From: an uncultured Eubacteriales bacterium | GTDB lineage: Bacteria; Bacillota; Clostridia; Christensenellales; Aristaeellaceae | Direction of reading: 5' to 3' | DNA length: 29,564 nucleotides | Assembly (NCBI GenBank): GCA_900540045.1 | Contig: UQEF01000027.1 | Coordinates: 1-29,564 of the forward strand | Shown: positions 16,600-23,435 of the stretch, one piece after another | How the letters are laid out: every line of letters starts with the position of its first letter | Position numbering within the stretch: the first letter of the stretch is position 1 | Made by a program: the position numbers and the translations under genes | The notes under the pieces: generated by a model | The model's input: only the letters and a program-made list of their open reading frames with translations | What the model was told of the DNA's origin: nothing | Database searches by the model: none

Positions 16600-16628
16600 G
16601 GCCCCGCCTGAAACGGCGGGGCCTTTTT
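16600..16628 (+). terminator. Intrinsic terminator of the alpha operon
   Basis: GGCCCCGCC (16600-16608), loop TGAAAC, GGCGGGGCC (16615-16623), followed by TTTTT. A textbook factor-independent terminator 18 bp after the rplQ stop. Confidence 0.93.
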
Positions 16629-16634
16629 GCACCC

Positions 16635-16663
16635 TTGTGTCGCCGCCGGGCATGGGGTATAAT
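16635..16663 (+). promoter_or_regulatory. Sigma-A-type promoter for the membrane-protein/lspA gene run
   Basis: TTGTGT (16635-16640), a 17-bp spacer and consensus TATAAT (16658-16663), just after the alpha operon terminator and about 30 bp before ATG 16694. No later promoter is seen before the pseudouridine synthase gene. Confidence 0.75.
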
Positions 16664-16693
16664 GAGAGCATCTGACCAAAAGGAGGGCGGGAC

Positions 16694-17272
16694 ATGCAAA
16701 AGCGGGAACGGCGCCTCACCGCGCTGCTGCTGGGGTGCCTGGCGCTGGTTTCGGCGGCTGTCACCGCCTGGGTGTGCCTGAAGGAACAGCCGGGGAATGT
16801 TGCGGCGTTTGAAACGCGATTTCTCGATGTGAGCGGGATGGGATTCGAGGCCGGCGAAGGACTGGCGCTGGAAGCCCTGCCCGATGCGCTGACCCTGCGC
16901 TGGGAGGCGGGGGAGGGCGCCGAGCGAAGCGCCGCTTCCGCCGCCGTGCCGCTGGAGCCGGGCACACGCGAAGCCACGCTGACGGTCTATGCCTCCGGCG
17001 CGCAGAATGCGCTTTCGAGCGAGCGCTGGGGCTATCAGGTATGGCTGGAATGGACGTGCCTGTCTGAGCGGGACGGGCGTGTGATCGACAGCGCCCGCAT
17101 CGAACTGCCGCTGGAGAGCGACAAGGAGCGCGCCCGCGCCTGTGCCGTCAGCGTGCGTGCAGAGCCGGAAGAACCCTGCCGGGTGCAGGCCCGCGTGCTG
17201 GTGACGCCCCTTGACGGGGAGACGGCGGCAGGACATCTCACGCTGGCGGACTGGGAGGTGAGCGCGCGGTGA
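16694..17272 (+). CDS. Unrecognised exported or membrane-anchored protein
   Basis: I do not recognise this 192-residue protein. Residues 1-8 are basic (MQKRERRL) and about 9-28 form a hydrophobic helix (TALLLGCLALVSAAVTAWVC), so it is either anchored once in the membrane with the rest outside, or exported. The remaining 160 residues look beta-rich, with alternating hydrophobic positions and many charged residues, and no known catalytic motif. AAAGGAGGG precedes ATG 16694. Its stop overlaps the next gene's GTG start by 4 bp, so it is probably made in step with the glycosyltransferase-like membrane protein and may serve as its partner or accessory (inference). Confidence 0.8.
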   Translation: MQKRERRLTALLLGCLALVSAAVTAWVCLKEQPGNVAAFETRFLDVSGMGFEAGEGLALEALPDALTLRWEAGEGAERSAASAAVPLEPGTREATLTVYASGAQNALSSERWGYQVWLEWTCLSERDGRVIDSARIELPLESDKERARACAVSVRAEPEEPCRVQARVLVTPLDGETAAGHLTLADWEVSAR

Positions 17273-18558
17273 ACACAATCACGGACGAAGGCCGCCTCAC
17301 GCCCCGCCGCGCCGTCCTCGTGCTCGCCGTGCTGCTGGCGCTGGGGCTCGCGCTCCGCGTGGCGGCCATTGTGCCCTATGCCATGGGCCCGAACACCTAT
17401 TCCGATGACAATGGCTATCTGACCAGCGGCGTCACCTTCGCGCGCACGGGCTACATCGCCTACGCGGACCCCGGCCTGCAAACCACGGCCATCGGTCCGG
17501 GCATGCCGCTTCTGCTGGGCGGGCTGATCGCCCTGTTGGGAGCCGACCCGGCCGGTCTGGTGGCTGCGCACATCGTCTTTTCCTGCATCGGACTTCTGAC
17601 GGCCATCGCCGCCTATCTGCTGGGCGAGCTGCTGTGCTCGCGCACGGCGGGGCTGATTGCTGCCGGGCTGTGCGTGCTGGAGCCGGCGCTGCTGTCGGTC
17701 AACATCGTCTTTCTGACCGAAACGCCCTACATGTGCCTGAACCTGTTTGCCATCTACTTTCTGCTGGCCAGCGTGCGGGAATGGCGCTGGGGACGGTACT
17801 GGGCCGGGGTGCTGTGCATGTGCGGCGCGGCCTTTTTCAAGGGATTGGGGCTGCTGGCGCTCGTCGCGCCCGCCGCGCTGCTCCTGCGCCGCCGCGAAAA
17901 CCTGCGCCTGTGGCTGCTTCGCGCATGCGCCGCGCTGGCGGCCTTTGTGCTGCTGTTCATCCCCTGGTGGGTCAGAAACGGCCTGCTCACGGGCGAATTT
18001 GTGCCCTTCACCGCCAACCGGGGCGACATACAGCTCATGGGCTCCTACATAGGCTTTGGCTATCCGGAGGGAACCTATGAGGAAGCCGTGCTCCAGTCGG
18101 ACCGCGAGGCCTGGGAGCAGGGCTATCAGGACGACATGGAGCGGCGCTTTGCCCGGCGGGGCGAAATGGGGAAGGAGCGCCTGTGGCAGTGGTTTACGGA
18201 AAATCCGCTGGCCTTTGTGGCCAGCCACCTCCTCTACAAGCCGCTGGCGCTGACGGTTTCCCACCTGCGCACGGTGGACCTGATGTCCGACAGGCTGATG
18301 GCCCTTGTGTGGTGGGGTTGTCTGGCACTGGCGGCATGGGGGCTTCTGTGCCCGCGCCTGGGCGGGCGTGCGCGGCGCGGGTATTATGCGCCGGCGGTCT
18401 ATCTGCTTGTGGCCACGCTGATCACCGCCATCTATGCGCCCCTGCCGCGCTACGGCGTGTCGCATGTGCCCATCTGGCTCGTGTACAGCGGCGCGGGCCT
18501 TCAGGACCTGGGCGGACGCGCGCTGCGCCTGCTTCGTGGAAAAGACGAAATCCATTGA
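17269..18558 (+). CDS. Polytopic membrane protein, GT-C glycosyltransferase-like (PMT/ArnT type)
   Basis: A 429-residue protein with about ten transmembrane segments, built like the dolichyl/undecaprenyl-phosphate sugar-dependent GT-C transferases. TM1 (about 15-36) is followed by an outside loop with the acidic pair Asp46-Asp47 (YSDDNGYL), the place where this fold carries its catalytic acid. Hydrophobic helices then run to about residue 240, followed by a large soluble loop (about 240-320) and three to four more helices. The last part includes APLPRYGVSHVPIW, a family-like PRY motif. It starts at GTG 17269 with GGGAGGTG upstream, overlapping the preceding gene. It may add a sugar to a lipid, wall polymer or exported protein; donor and acceptor are unknown. 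Confidence 0.72.
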   Translation: MNTITDEGRLTPRRAVLVLAVLLALGLALRVAAIVPYAMGPNTYSDDNGYLTSGVTFARTGYIAYADPGLQTTAIGPGMPLLLGGLIALLGADPAGLVAAHIVFSCIGLLTAIAAYLLGELLCSRTAGLIAAGLCVLEPALLSVNIVFLTETPYMCLNLFAIYFLLASVREWRWGRYWAGVLCMCGAAFFKGLGLLALVAPAALLLRRRENLRLWLLRACAALAAFVLLFIPWWVRNGLLTGEFVPFTANRGDIQLMGSYIGFGYPEGTYEEAVLQSDREAWEQGYQDDMERRFARRGEMGKERLWQWFTENPLAFVASHLLYKPLALTVSHLRTVDLMSDRLMALVWWGCLALAAWGLLCPRLGGRARRGYYAPAVYLLVATLITAIYAPLPRYGVSHVPIWLVYSGAGLQDLGGRALRLLRGKDEIH

Positions 18559-18569
18559 TGGTTTCACAG

Positions 18570-18594
18570 CCTCCGGTACAAACTACCGGGGAGG
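18570..18594 (+). promoter_or_regulatory. Hairpin sequestering the ribosome site of the DUF5665-like gene
   Basis: CCGGTA (18573-18578) and TACCGG (18584-18589) pair around a CAAAC loop, and CCT (18570-18572) can pair with AGG (18592-18594) across a two-base bulge. The GGGAGG ribosome site is therefore partly inside the stem, 10 bp before ATG 18604. This may throttle translation of the gene or serve as a switch. Confidence 0.45.
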
Positions 18595-18603
18595 TGGGTA
18601 TAC

Positions 18604-18999
18604 ATGAGCACGAGGCTTTGGCGGCGCTGGCGCAAGGATGCGCCCTGCGTCAGCCCCCCGGACAGCGAGGACCGCGCCCAGATGGAGGAGCCTACGGAAA
18701 ATGCCGCGGCGACCGATGCCGAGAAAGCCAATCTGGTCGTGCGGCAGATCGACCGGTGGATCGCTTCCATGGAGCGGCTGCGTCTGGCGGACTACGTGCG
18801 CTATGTGGACGACCGCAAGCGCCTGTTCTGGACCAGCTTTTTCAGCGGCGTGGCGCGCGGGGTGGGCATGGCGGTGGGCTTTACCATTCTGGGCGCCATT
18901 CTGGTGATTATCCTGCAGGATCTGGCGCGCCACAACCTGCCGCTGATCGGGGATATGCTGGCACAGATCGTCAGCGTGGTGCAAAAACAACTGGAATAA
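18604..18999 (+). CDS. Small membrane protein, DUF5665-like
   Basis: A 131-residue protein resembling the Firmicutes DUF5665 family, whose function is not known. The first 50 residues are polar and acidic. Residues 60-80 carry the family-like segment ADYVRYVDDRKRLFWTSFFSG, followed by one glycine-rich transmembrane helix (VARGVGMAVGFTILGAILVI, about 82-102). A short amphipathic tail ends the protein. The start ATG 18604 lies just after GGGGAGGTG, which can be folded into a hairpin. It sits in one run between the glycosyltransferase-like gene and lspA (10-bp gap). Family assignment rests on my recall of the motif. Confidence 0.72.
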   Translation: MSTRLWRRWRKDAPCVSPPDSEDRAQMEEPTENAAATDAEKANLVVRQIDRWIASMERLRLADYVRYVDDRKRLFWTSFFSGVARGVGMAVGFTILGAILVIILQDLARHNLPLIGDMLAQIVSVVQKQLE

Positions 19000-19009
19000 G
19001 GGGGACCCG

Positions 19010-19459
19010 ATGAAACGGATGATCGGAGTGCTGCTGGCCGCGCTTGCGCTGGACGCCGGGACCAAGTGGCTGGCATCCGAGTTGCTGGCGGGGCGCACGG
19101 TGGCGCTGGGCTGGCTGGTGGAGCTGCGGCTGACCCGCAACGACGGCATGGCGCTGGGGCTGTTTGCGGGCAACCGGGCGGCGGGCATGCTGCTGCCGCT
19201 GGCGGTGATTCTCTGCGGATGGCTGCTGCTGAGGCGCTACCGGCTCACCCCCTTTACGCAGACGGCGTGCGGGCTGGTGCTGGGCGGCTTTCTGGGCAAT
19301 TTTCTGGAGCGGCTGTGGCACGGCTGGGTGCTGGACATGATCTATTTTCCGTTTTTGCCCTGGTTTGTGTGCAACGTGGCGGATATCGCCATCTGTGCGG
19401 GCGTGGCGCTGCTGGCGGGGAGCCTGCTGTTTCGTCCGCAGGATTGGAAGGAAGCGTAG
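19010..19459 (+). CDS. lspA: Lipoprotein signal peptidase II
   Basis: The membrane aspartic peptidase (149 residues) that removes signal peptides from diacylated prolipoproteins. Four transmembrane helices are visible. The two catalytic aspartates are Asp109 (GWVLDMIYF) and Asp125 (CNVADIAI). The helix-3 motif reads GGFLGNFLERL, with Glu100 where most homologues have Asp in GN-x2-DR. The substrate-side motif is RNDGMALGLF. The only obvious lipoprotein client here is the repeat lipoprotein on the other strand, plus possibly the amino-acid binding protein. The pseudouridine synthase starts 6 bp after the stop, the usual neighbour of lspA in Firmicutes. Confidence 0.94.
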   Translation: MKRMIGVLLAALALDAGTKWLASELLAGRTVALGWLVELRLTRNDGMALGLFAGNRAAGMLLPLAVILCGWLLLRRYRLTPFTQTACGLVLGGFLGNFLERLWHGWVLDMIYFPFLPWFVCNVADIAICAGVALLAGSLLFRPQDWKEA

Positions 19460-19464
19460 GGGAT

Positions 19465-20403
19465 ATGCAAAAGATCACGGCGGTGGCCACGGAAGAGGCG
19501 CGGCTGGACCTGCTGGCCGCGCAGGCCAGCGGCGCCAGCAGGTCGCAGGCGGCCCGGTGGATTGAGCAGGGGTTATGCCAAGTCAACGGCATGACGCGCA
19601 AAAAGCCCGCCTTCAAGGTCGGCGCGGGGGACGCGCTGGAGCTGACCGTGCCCGATGCAGAGGAAACGCCCGTGGAAAAGGAAGATATTCCGCTTGAAAT
19701 CCTCTATGAGGACGCGGACCTGGCCGTGGTGGTCAAGCCGTGCGGCATGGTGGTGCACCCCGCCGCGGGCAATGAAAGCGGCACGCTGGTCAACGCCCTG
19801 CTCTACCACATGGAGGACCTCAGCGGCATCGGCGGGGTGAAGCGGCCCGGCATCGTGCACCGGCTGGACAAGGATACCAGCGGCCTTCTCATGGTGGCCA
19901 AAAACGACCTTGCGCATCAGGGCCTGAGCGACCAGCTGCGCGCGCGCACGATGGAAAAGCACTATCTGGCCGTGGTGGACGGACGCATGCGCGAGCCGTC
20001 CGGACGGGTGGACAAGCCCATTGCCCGCAGCACGAAGGACCGCAAGCGCATGGCCGTGGACCCCGCCGGGCGCGAGGCGGTGACGGAGTGGACGCTGCTG
20101 GAAAACCTGAAAAACGCGGCGCTGCTGGATGTGCATATCCTGACCGGGCGCACGCATCAAATCCGCGTGCATATGCAGAGCCTGCACCATCCCGTGGCCG
20201 GAGATCCCATCTACGGACAAAAAAACGGCGTGAAGGCGCCCAGACTGATGCTGCATGCCTACACGCTGTCCTTTACTCACCCCAGAACGGGCGAGCGCCT
20301 GTCCTTTACGGCTCCGCCGCCGGAGGCGTTTACCGCGGCTGTGCAAAAGTGGCGGGAGGACCCCGCAGCGCCGCTGCCCTATCAGGCGTCCGTTTCCGGC
20401 TGA
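19465..20403 (+). CDS. RNA pseudouridine synthase, RluA/RluD family
   Basis: A 312-residue enzyme that converts uridine to pseudouridine in RNA; the family usually acts on 23S rRNA helix 69 (RluD) or related sites. Residues about 12-60 form an S4 RNA-binding domain (RLDLLAAQ and QAARWIEQGLCQVNG). The catalytic domain holds His132-Arg133-Leu134-Asp135 (HRLDKDTSGLLM), with Asp135 the nucleophile, and the later blocks EKHYLAVVDG and LTGRTHQIRVHM. The start is ATG 19465; the frame is open upstream through lspA, but that part is not coding. It is next to lspA, as with ylyB in Bacillus. Its last 22 bp overlap the convergent thymidine kinase gene. Confidence 0.94.
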   Translation: MQKITAVATEEARLDLLAAQASGASRSQAARWIEQGLCQVNGMTRKKPAFKVGAGDALELTVPDAEETPVEKEDIPLEILYEDADLAVVVKPCGMVVHPAAGNESGTLVNALLYHMEDLSGIGGVKRPGIVHRLDKDTSGLLMVAKNDLAHQGLSDQLRARTMEKHYLAVVDGRMREPSGRVDKPIARSTKDRKRMAVDPAGREAVTEWTLLENLKNAALLDVHILTGRTHQIRVHMQSLHHPVAGDPIYGQKNGVKAPRLMLHAYTLSFTHPRTGERLSFTAPPPEAFTAAVQKWREDPAAPLPYQASVSG

Positions 20404-20957
20404 TCGGGCCCCAGCCTGCCCTGCGCCCAATGCCGGCGGCAGAGGCTGACATAGCTTTCGCTTCCGCCCAGCACAATCTGTTCGCCCTCGCGGGCCACCT
20501 TGCCGTCTACCACGCGCGCGTTGCAGACGGCTTTTTTGCCGCACCAGCAGATGGTCTTGACCTCCTCGATGGTGTCGGCCCAGGCCAGCAGCCACTGGCT
20601 GCCCTCAAAAAGCTCGTTGCGGAAATCACACCGGAGGCCGTAGGCGATCACCGGCACGTTGTCGATGTCCACCACCCGCACCAGACGCTCCACCTGCGCG
20701 CGGGTGAGAAACTGCGCCTCGTCCACGATCAGGCAGTCATAGTCCCGCACGTTGAAGCGGTCCAGGTCCTCAATGAAATGGCAGTGGCAGCGAAGGCCGC
20801 TGCGGCTGGCGATCATGGTTTCGCCGTCACGGTTGTCCAGGCGGGGCTTGAGCATCAAAACCCGCTGCCCGCGCTCCAGGTAGTTGTGGCGCACCATGAT
20901 GGCGTTGGCGGTTTTGCTGGAACCCATCGCGCCGTAGCGAAAGTAGAGCTTGGCCAT
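20382..20957 (-). CDS. tdk: Thymidine kinase (type II)
   Basis: A nucleoside salvage enzyme that phosphorylates thymidine using ATP (191 residues). The P-loop GAMGSSKT is at 9-16, the catalytic Glu80 is in VDEAQFL, the lasso region that closes over thymidine lies around residues 160-175 (LGGSESYVSLC), and the zinc-binding residues include the cysteines around 137-145 (CWCGKKAVC) and Cys173-x2-His176. The ribosome site GGAGG is at about 20971. It is the last gene of the minus-strand run; its 3' end runs 22 bp into the pseudouridine synthase gene on the plus strand, with no terminator seen between them. Confidence 0.96.
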   Translation of the reverse strand: MAKLYFRYGAMGSSKTANAIMVRHNYLERGQRVLMLKPRLDNRDGETMIASRSGLRCHCHFIEDLDRFNVRDYDCLIVDEAQFLTRAQVERLVRVVDIDNVPVIAYGLRCDFRNELFEGSQWLLAWADTIEEVKTICWCGKKAVCNARVVDGKVAREGEQIVLGGSESYVSLCRRHWAQGRLGPDQPETDA

Positions 20958-20989
20958 GGAAGAATCAGCCTCCGGGAAAGAAAATGAGA

Positions 20990-21769
20990 TTATTCGATGC
21001 CCAGCTGCGCCGCGAGATTTTCGGCGCGCTGCGCCGCGTCGCGGTAGCCGGACAGGGAGGAAAAGAGGTCATAGGCGCCCTGCAGATCGCCGCTTGCCTC
21101 CAGCGCGTCGGCCTGGTCATACTCGGCGTCCCGCAGGTAGGTCTTGCACTCCACCGCCTGATCCGCGCTGCTGAGGTAATCGCCCAGGAGCATGAACAGG
21201 TCGATGGCGGTCTGGTAATCGCCCTCCTGCTTGAGGGCGATGGCGCGGTTGTAGATCTGCCCGCGCAGGTTGTAGAGGCGGTCCTCGGCGTCGTCGATGG
21301 TGATGGCCGCCTCATAGGCAAAGAGCGCCTCGTCATAACGGGCGTTTGCCTCGGCGTCGCGCCCCAGGCAATACTGGCTGCGAAGGGGTGCGTCCTCAAA
21401 GTCCCCGATGGCTTCAAACGCCTCGGCAGCCTCGGCAAAACGGCCCTCCTCGGCCAGGACGTGGGCGTGGCAGTACTGGTAGCGCTCCCGGCCATAGAGA
21501 ATGTCGAGCGACTGGGCAAAGTATGGCTCCGCCTCGGCGTATTGGCCCTGCTCATAGAGCACCAGCCCGCGGGAATAGGCGGCGTAGGCGGGCGCCTGCG
21601 CGTAATCGCCCAGGCGCTCGAAGGCCTCGGCGGCTTCGGCATATTCGCCGGAGGCGAAGGTGTCCAGAGCGCGATTGTAGGAACGGCTGTAATCCGTCGA
21701 GCAGGCCGACAGGCACAGAAGAACGCCTACGAACACGCCAAGCAGCGCCCCAAGGCGCGCACGGTTCAT
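20990..21769 (-). CDS. Lipoprotein with TPR-like repeats
   Basis: A 259-residue exported lipoprotein. Residues 1-22 are a signal peptide ending in the lipobox Leu-Ser-Ala-Cys23. The rest is made of helical repeats of about 34 residues with the TPR/SEL1-like pattern (FASGEYAEAAEAFERLGDY, YEQGQYAEAEPYFAQSLD, AEEGRFAEAAEAFEAIGDF, LKQEGDYQTAIDLFMLLGDY, and others), about six in total. Such proteins usually act as scaffolds for other envelope proteins. GGGAGGTG lies just before ATG 21769, which overlaps the stop of the acetyltransferase gene as ATGA. The particular partner is unknown. Confidence 0.88.
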   Translation of the reverse strand: MNRARLGALLGVFVGVLLCLSACSTDYSRSYNRALDTFASGEYAEAAEAFERLGDYAQAPAYAAYSRGLVLYEQGQYAEAEPYFAQSLDILYGRERYQYCHAHVLAEEGRFAEAAEAFEAIGDFEDAPLRSQYCLGRDAEANARYDEALFAYEAAITIDDAEDRLYNLRGQIYNRAIALKQEGDYQTAIDLFMLLGDYLSSADQAVECKTYLRDAEYDQADALEASGDLQGAYDLFSSLSGYRDAAQRAENLAAQLGIE

Positions 21770-22353
21770 GCATGCACCTCCCTTTTGGCGGGATCAAAGT
21801 CGCTTTTCAAAATGGCGTACAGGTCCACATCCGCAAAGCGGCCCTTGTTGTAGATGCGCTGGCGCAGCGTGCCCTCGTGCTTCATGCCGGCGTTTCGCAT
21901 CACGTGGCCGCTGGCGGGGTTGTCACACTCATGCTGGGCTTCGATGCGGTTGAGGTTGAGGCGGGTGAACCCAAATTCCAGCACGCAGGTCAGCGCCTCG
22001 GTCATGAAGCCGCGGTTCCAGTAGGCGCGGCTGAGGCTGTAGCCCACCTCGGCGGAGCGGTTTTCGGTCTGGACCCACATAAAGCCGATGGTGCCGATCA
22101 CCTTGCCCGTTTCGCGCAGGGCGATGACAAACGTGCCCGGCGCGCAGCTGCGGTACTGACGCAGAAGGTAGCGGATATAGGCGCGCGTCTGGTGGATGGA
22201 GCGGTGCGCATCCCACAGGACGTGGCGCGCCACTTCCGGATCACGGGAATACTCGTACAGGTCCTGCGCGTCGCTCATGCGCACGGGGCGCAGGATGAGC
22301 CGCCGGGTGAGCATGGTGGGCAGGCGGCCAAAGACCTCCAGATATGTCTGCAT
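21766..22353 (-). CDS. GNAT family N-acetyltransferase (RimJ/RimL-like)
   Basis: A 195-residue acetyl-CoA-dependent acetyltransferase. The fold markers are LTRRLILRPVRMSDAQDLYEY in part, the segment GTIGFMWVQTENRSAEVGYS, the acetyl-CoA pyrophosphate-binding region YWNRGFMTEALTCVL (a loose form of Q/R-x2-G-x-G/A), and ASGHVMRNAGMKHEGTLRQ, all typical of the RimJ/RimL group that acetylates protein N-termini or small amines. The start M at 22353 is preceded by a weak GAAAGGG. It lies between the small membrane protein gene and the lipoprotein gene, with a 4-bp overlap on the lipoprotein side. The substrate is unknown. Confidence 0.9.
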   Translation of the reverse strand: MQTYLEVFGRLPTMLTRRLILRPVRMSDAQDLYEYSRDPEVARHVLWDAHRSIHQTRAYIRYLLRQYRSCAPGTFVIALRETGKVIGTIGFMWVQTENRSAEVGYSLSRAYWNRGFMTEALTCVLEFGFTRLNLNRIEAQHECDNPASGHVMRNAGMKHEGTLRQRIYNKGRFADVDLYAILKSDFDPAKREVHA

Positions 22354-22389
22354 GGCAGGGAAGCCCTTTCTTTCAATAAACAGCGGACA

Positions 22390-22527
22390 TCAGATCACCC
22401 GGCTTCCGGGCTGGGCAAAGGGCGGACGGGTCACGCCCAGGACGAGCAGATACACCCCCAGCGCCAGCAATAGCAGCAGCGCTGTCATCAGCAGCCAGAA
22501 CGCGGGGGAACGACGCGACCGGGACAT
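22390..22527 (-). CDS. 45-residue single-pass membrane protein
   Basis: A very short gene. Its translation starts MSRSRRSPAF and continues into a hydrophobic run, WLLMTALLLLLALGVYLLVL (about residues 11-30), then GVTRPPFAQPGSRVI and the stop. A strong ribosome site AAGGAGGA lies 5 bp before ATG 22527. The basic start followed by a single helix predicts a type II or tail-out membrane microprotein. It is 36 bp upstream of the acetyltransferase gene and likely shares its message. No similarity to a known family is recognised. It could also be a leader peptide, but its membrane-helix content favours a real protein. Confidence 0.68.
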   Translation of the reverse strand: MSRSRRSPAFWLLMTALLLLLALGVYLLVLGVTRPPFAQPGSRVI

Positions 22528-22630
22528 ACAAATCCTCCTTATTTCATTCGCCAATTCTGGAAAAGCCTGAAAAAGTCGGGAACCTTTCCGGCGGATGAAT
22601 CGTTACTTTTCATGAGGCGCAAAGCGAGCG

Positions 22631-23182
22631 TCAGGCGTGCAGCTTCTGCCACGCCATCAAAAGGCCCAGCGCGGTCTTGGCGTCGCACAGCTCGCCGCTC
22701 ATCACGCGGCTGACGGCCTCGGAAAGCGGCATCTTCTCCACGTGCAGAAATTCGTCCGGATCGGGGTGGTCCTCATGCTGGCTCAGCTCCGTGGCCAGGT
22801 ACAGGCCGATTTGCTCGGTGCAAAAGCCCGGCGTGGTCACCACATGCGTGAGCTTTTCCATCTTCCCGGCGCGCAGGCCCGTTTCCTCCTCCAGCTCGCG
22901 GTGCGCGCAGGCGAGGGGGTCCTCCCCGACGTAGTCCAGCTTGCCGGCGGGGATCTCCAGGGTCATCAGATCCACCACCACGCGGTGCTGGCGCACCAGG
23001 TACACGTTCCCCTCATCGTCCACGGGCACCACGGCCGCCGCGCCCTTGTGGCGCACCACCTCGCGCAGGGCGGTCTGGCCGTTGGGCAGGCGCACCTGCA
23101 TGTGGGTTACGTCGATAAGCACGCCGTGAAACATCTCTTTCTCGGACAGGGGAACCTCACGCAGGTCGGGATGATCGCACAT
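22631..23182 (-). CDS. NUDIX hydrolase, ADP-ribose pyrophosphatase-like
   Basis: A 183-residue NUDIX enzyme that splits nucleoside diphosphates linked to another group, most likely ADP-ribose (as NudF in Bacillus). The Nudix box is REVEEETGL-like: Arg95-Glu-Leu-Glu-Glu-Glu-Thr-Gly-Leu103, with Glu87 seven residues before it. Compared with Bacillus NudF (GKLEKGE) the first part reads GKLDYVGE, one residue longer. The family-like EIPAGKLD and TPGFCTEQIGLYLA segments support ADP-ribose over other substrates. I chose ATG 23182, which has GGAGGCGA upstream; the frame extends far beyond through the big gene's promoter but is not coding there. It is divergent from the 2028-residue protein gene. Confidence 0.92.
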   Translation of the reverse strand: MCDHPDLREVPLSEKEMFHGVLIDVTHMQVRLPNGQTALREVVRHKGAAAVVPVDDEGNVYLVRQHRVVVDLMTLEIPAGKLDYVGEDPLACAHRELEEETGLRAGKMEKLTHVVTTPGFCTEQIGLYLATELSQHEDHPDPDEFLHVEKMPLSEAVSRVMSGELCDAKTALGLLMAWQKLHA

Positions 23183-23330
23183 AGCGGGTCGCCTCCAAAA
23201 TATCGTTCCCTTGTGTATTCGCCGCCAGAGTGCCTTCCCCCTTGTGGAAAGAGCAAAAAGGGCGGGGAAAGAACAGCGTATTACTTGTAAAAACTGACCC
23301 GCACCGACAGAAACTGCCGCCCCACTTTCC

Positions 23331-23359
23331 TTGACAGTCGAAATCAAACCCCGTACAAT
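23331..23359 (+). promoter_or_regulatory. Sigma-A-type promoter of the giant surface protein
   Basis: TTGACA (23331-23336), a 17-bp spacer and TACAAT (23354-23359). Transcription would start near 23366, giving about 70 nt of leader before ATG 23436, with AAGGAGGA at about 23421-23428. The intergenic stretch 23183-23330 shows nothing else that I can support firmly; a promoter for the divergent NUDIX gene is expected there but is not clear. Confidence 0.85.
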
Positions 23360-23435
23360 GAGAGTGGCCGCGGGCGACCAGCCGCGGCCCGGCAGGGGAA
23401 AACAGGCCTCAGTTGCAACGAAGGAGGATAACCAT

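Noticed and set aside
23331..23435. An upstream TTG start for the giant protein
   Set aside because: The TTG is part of the -35 box. ATG 23436 has AAGGAGGA before it and opens directly into a signal peptide.
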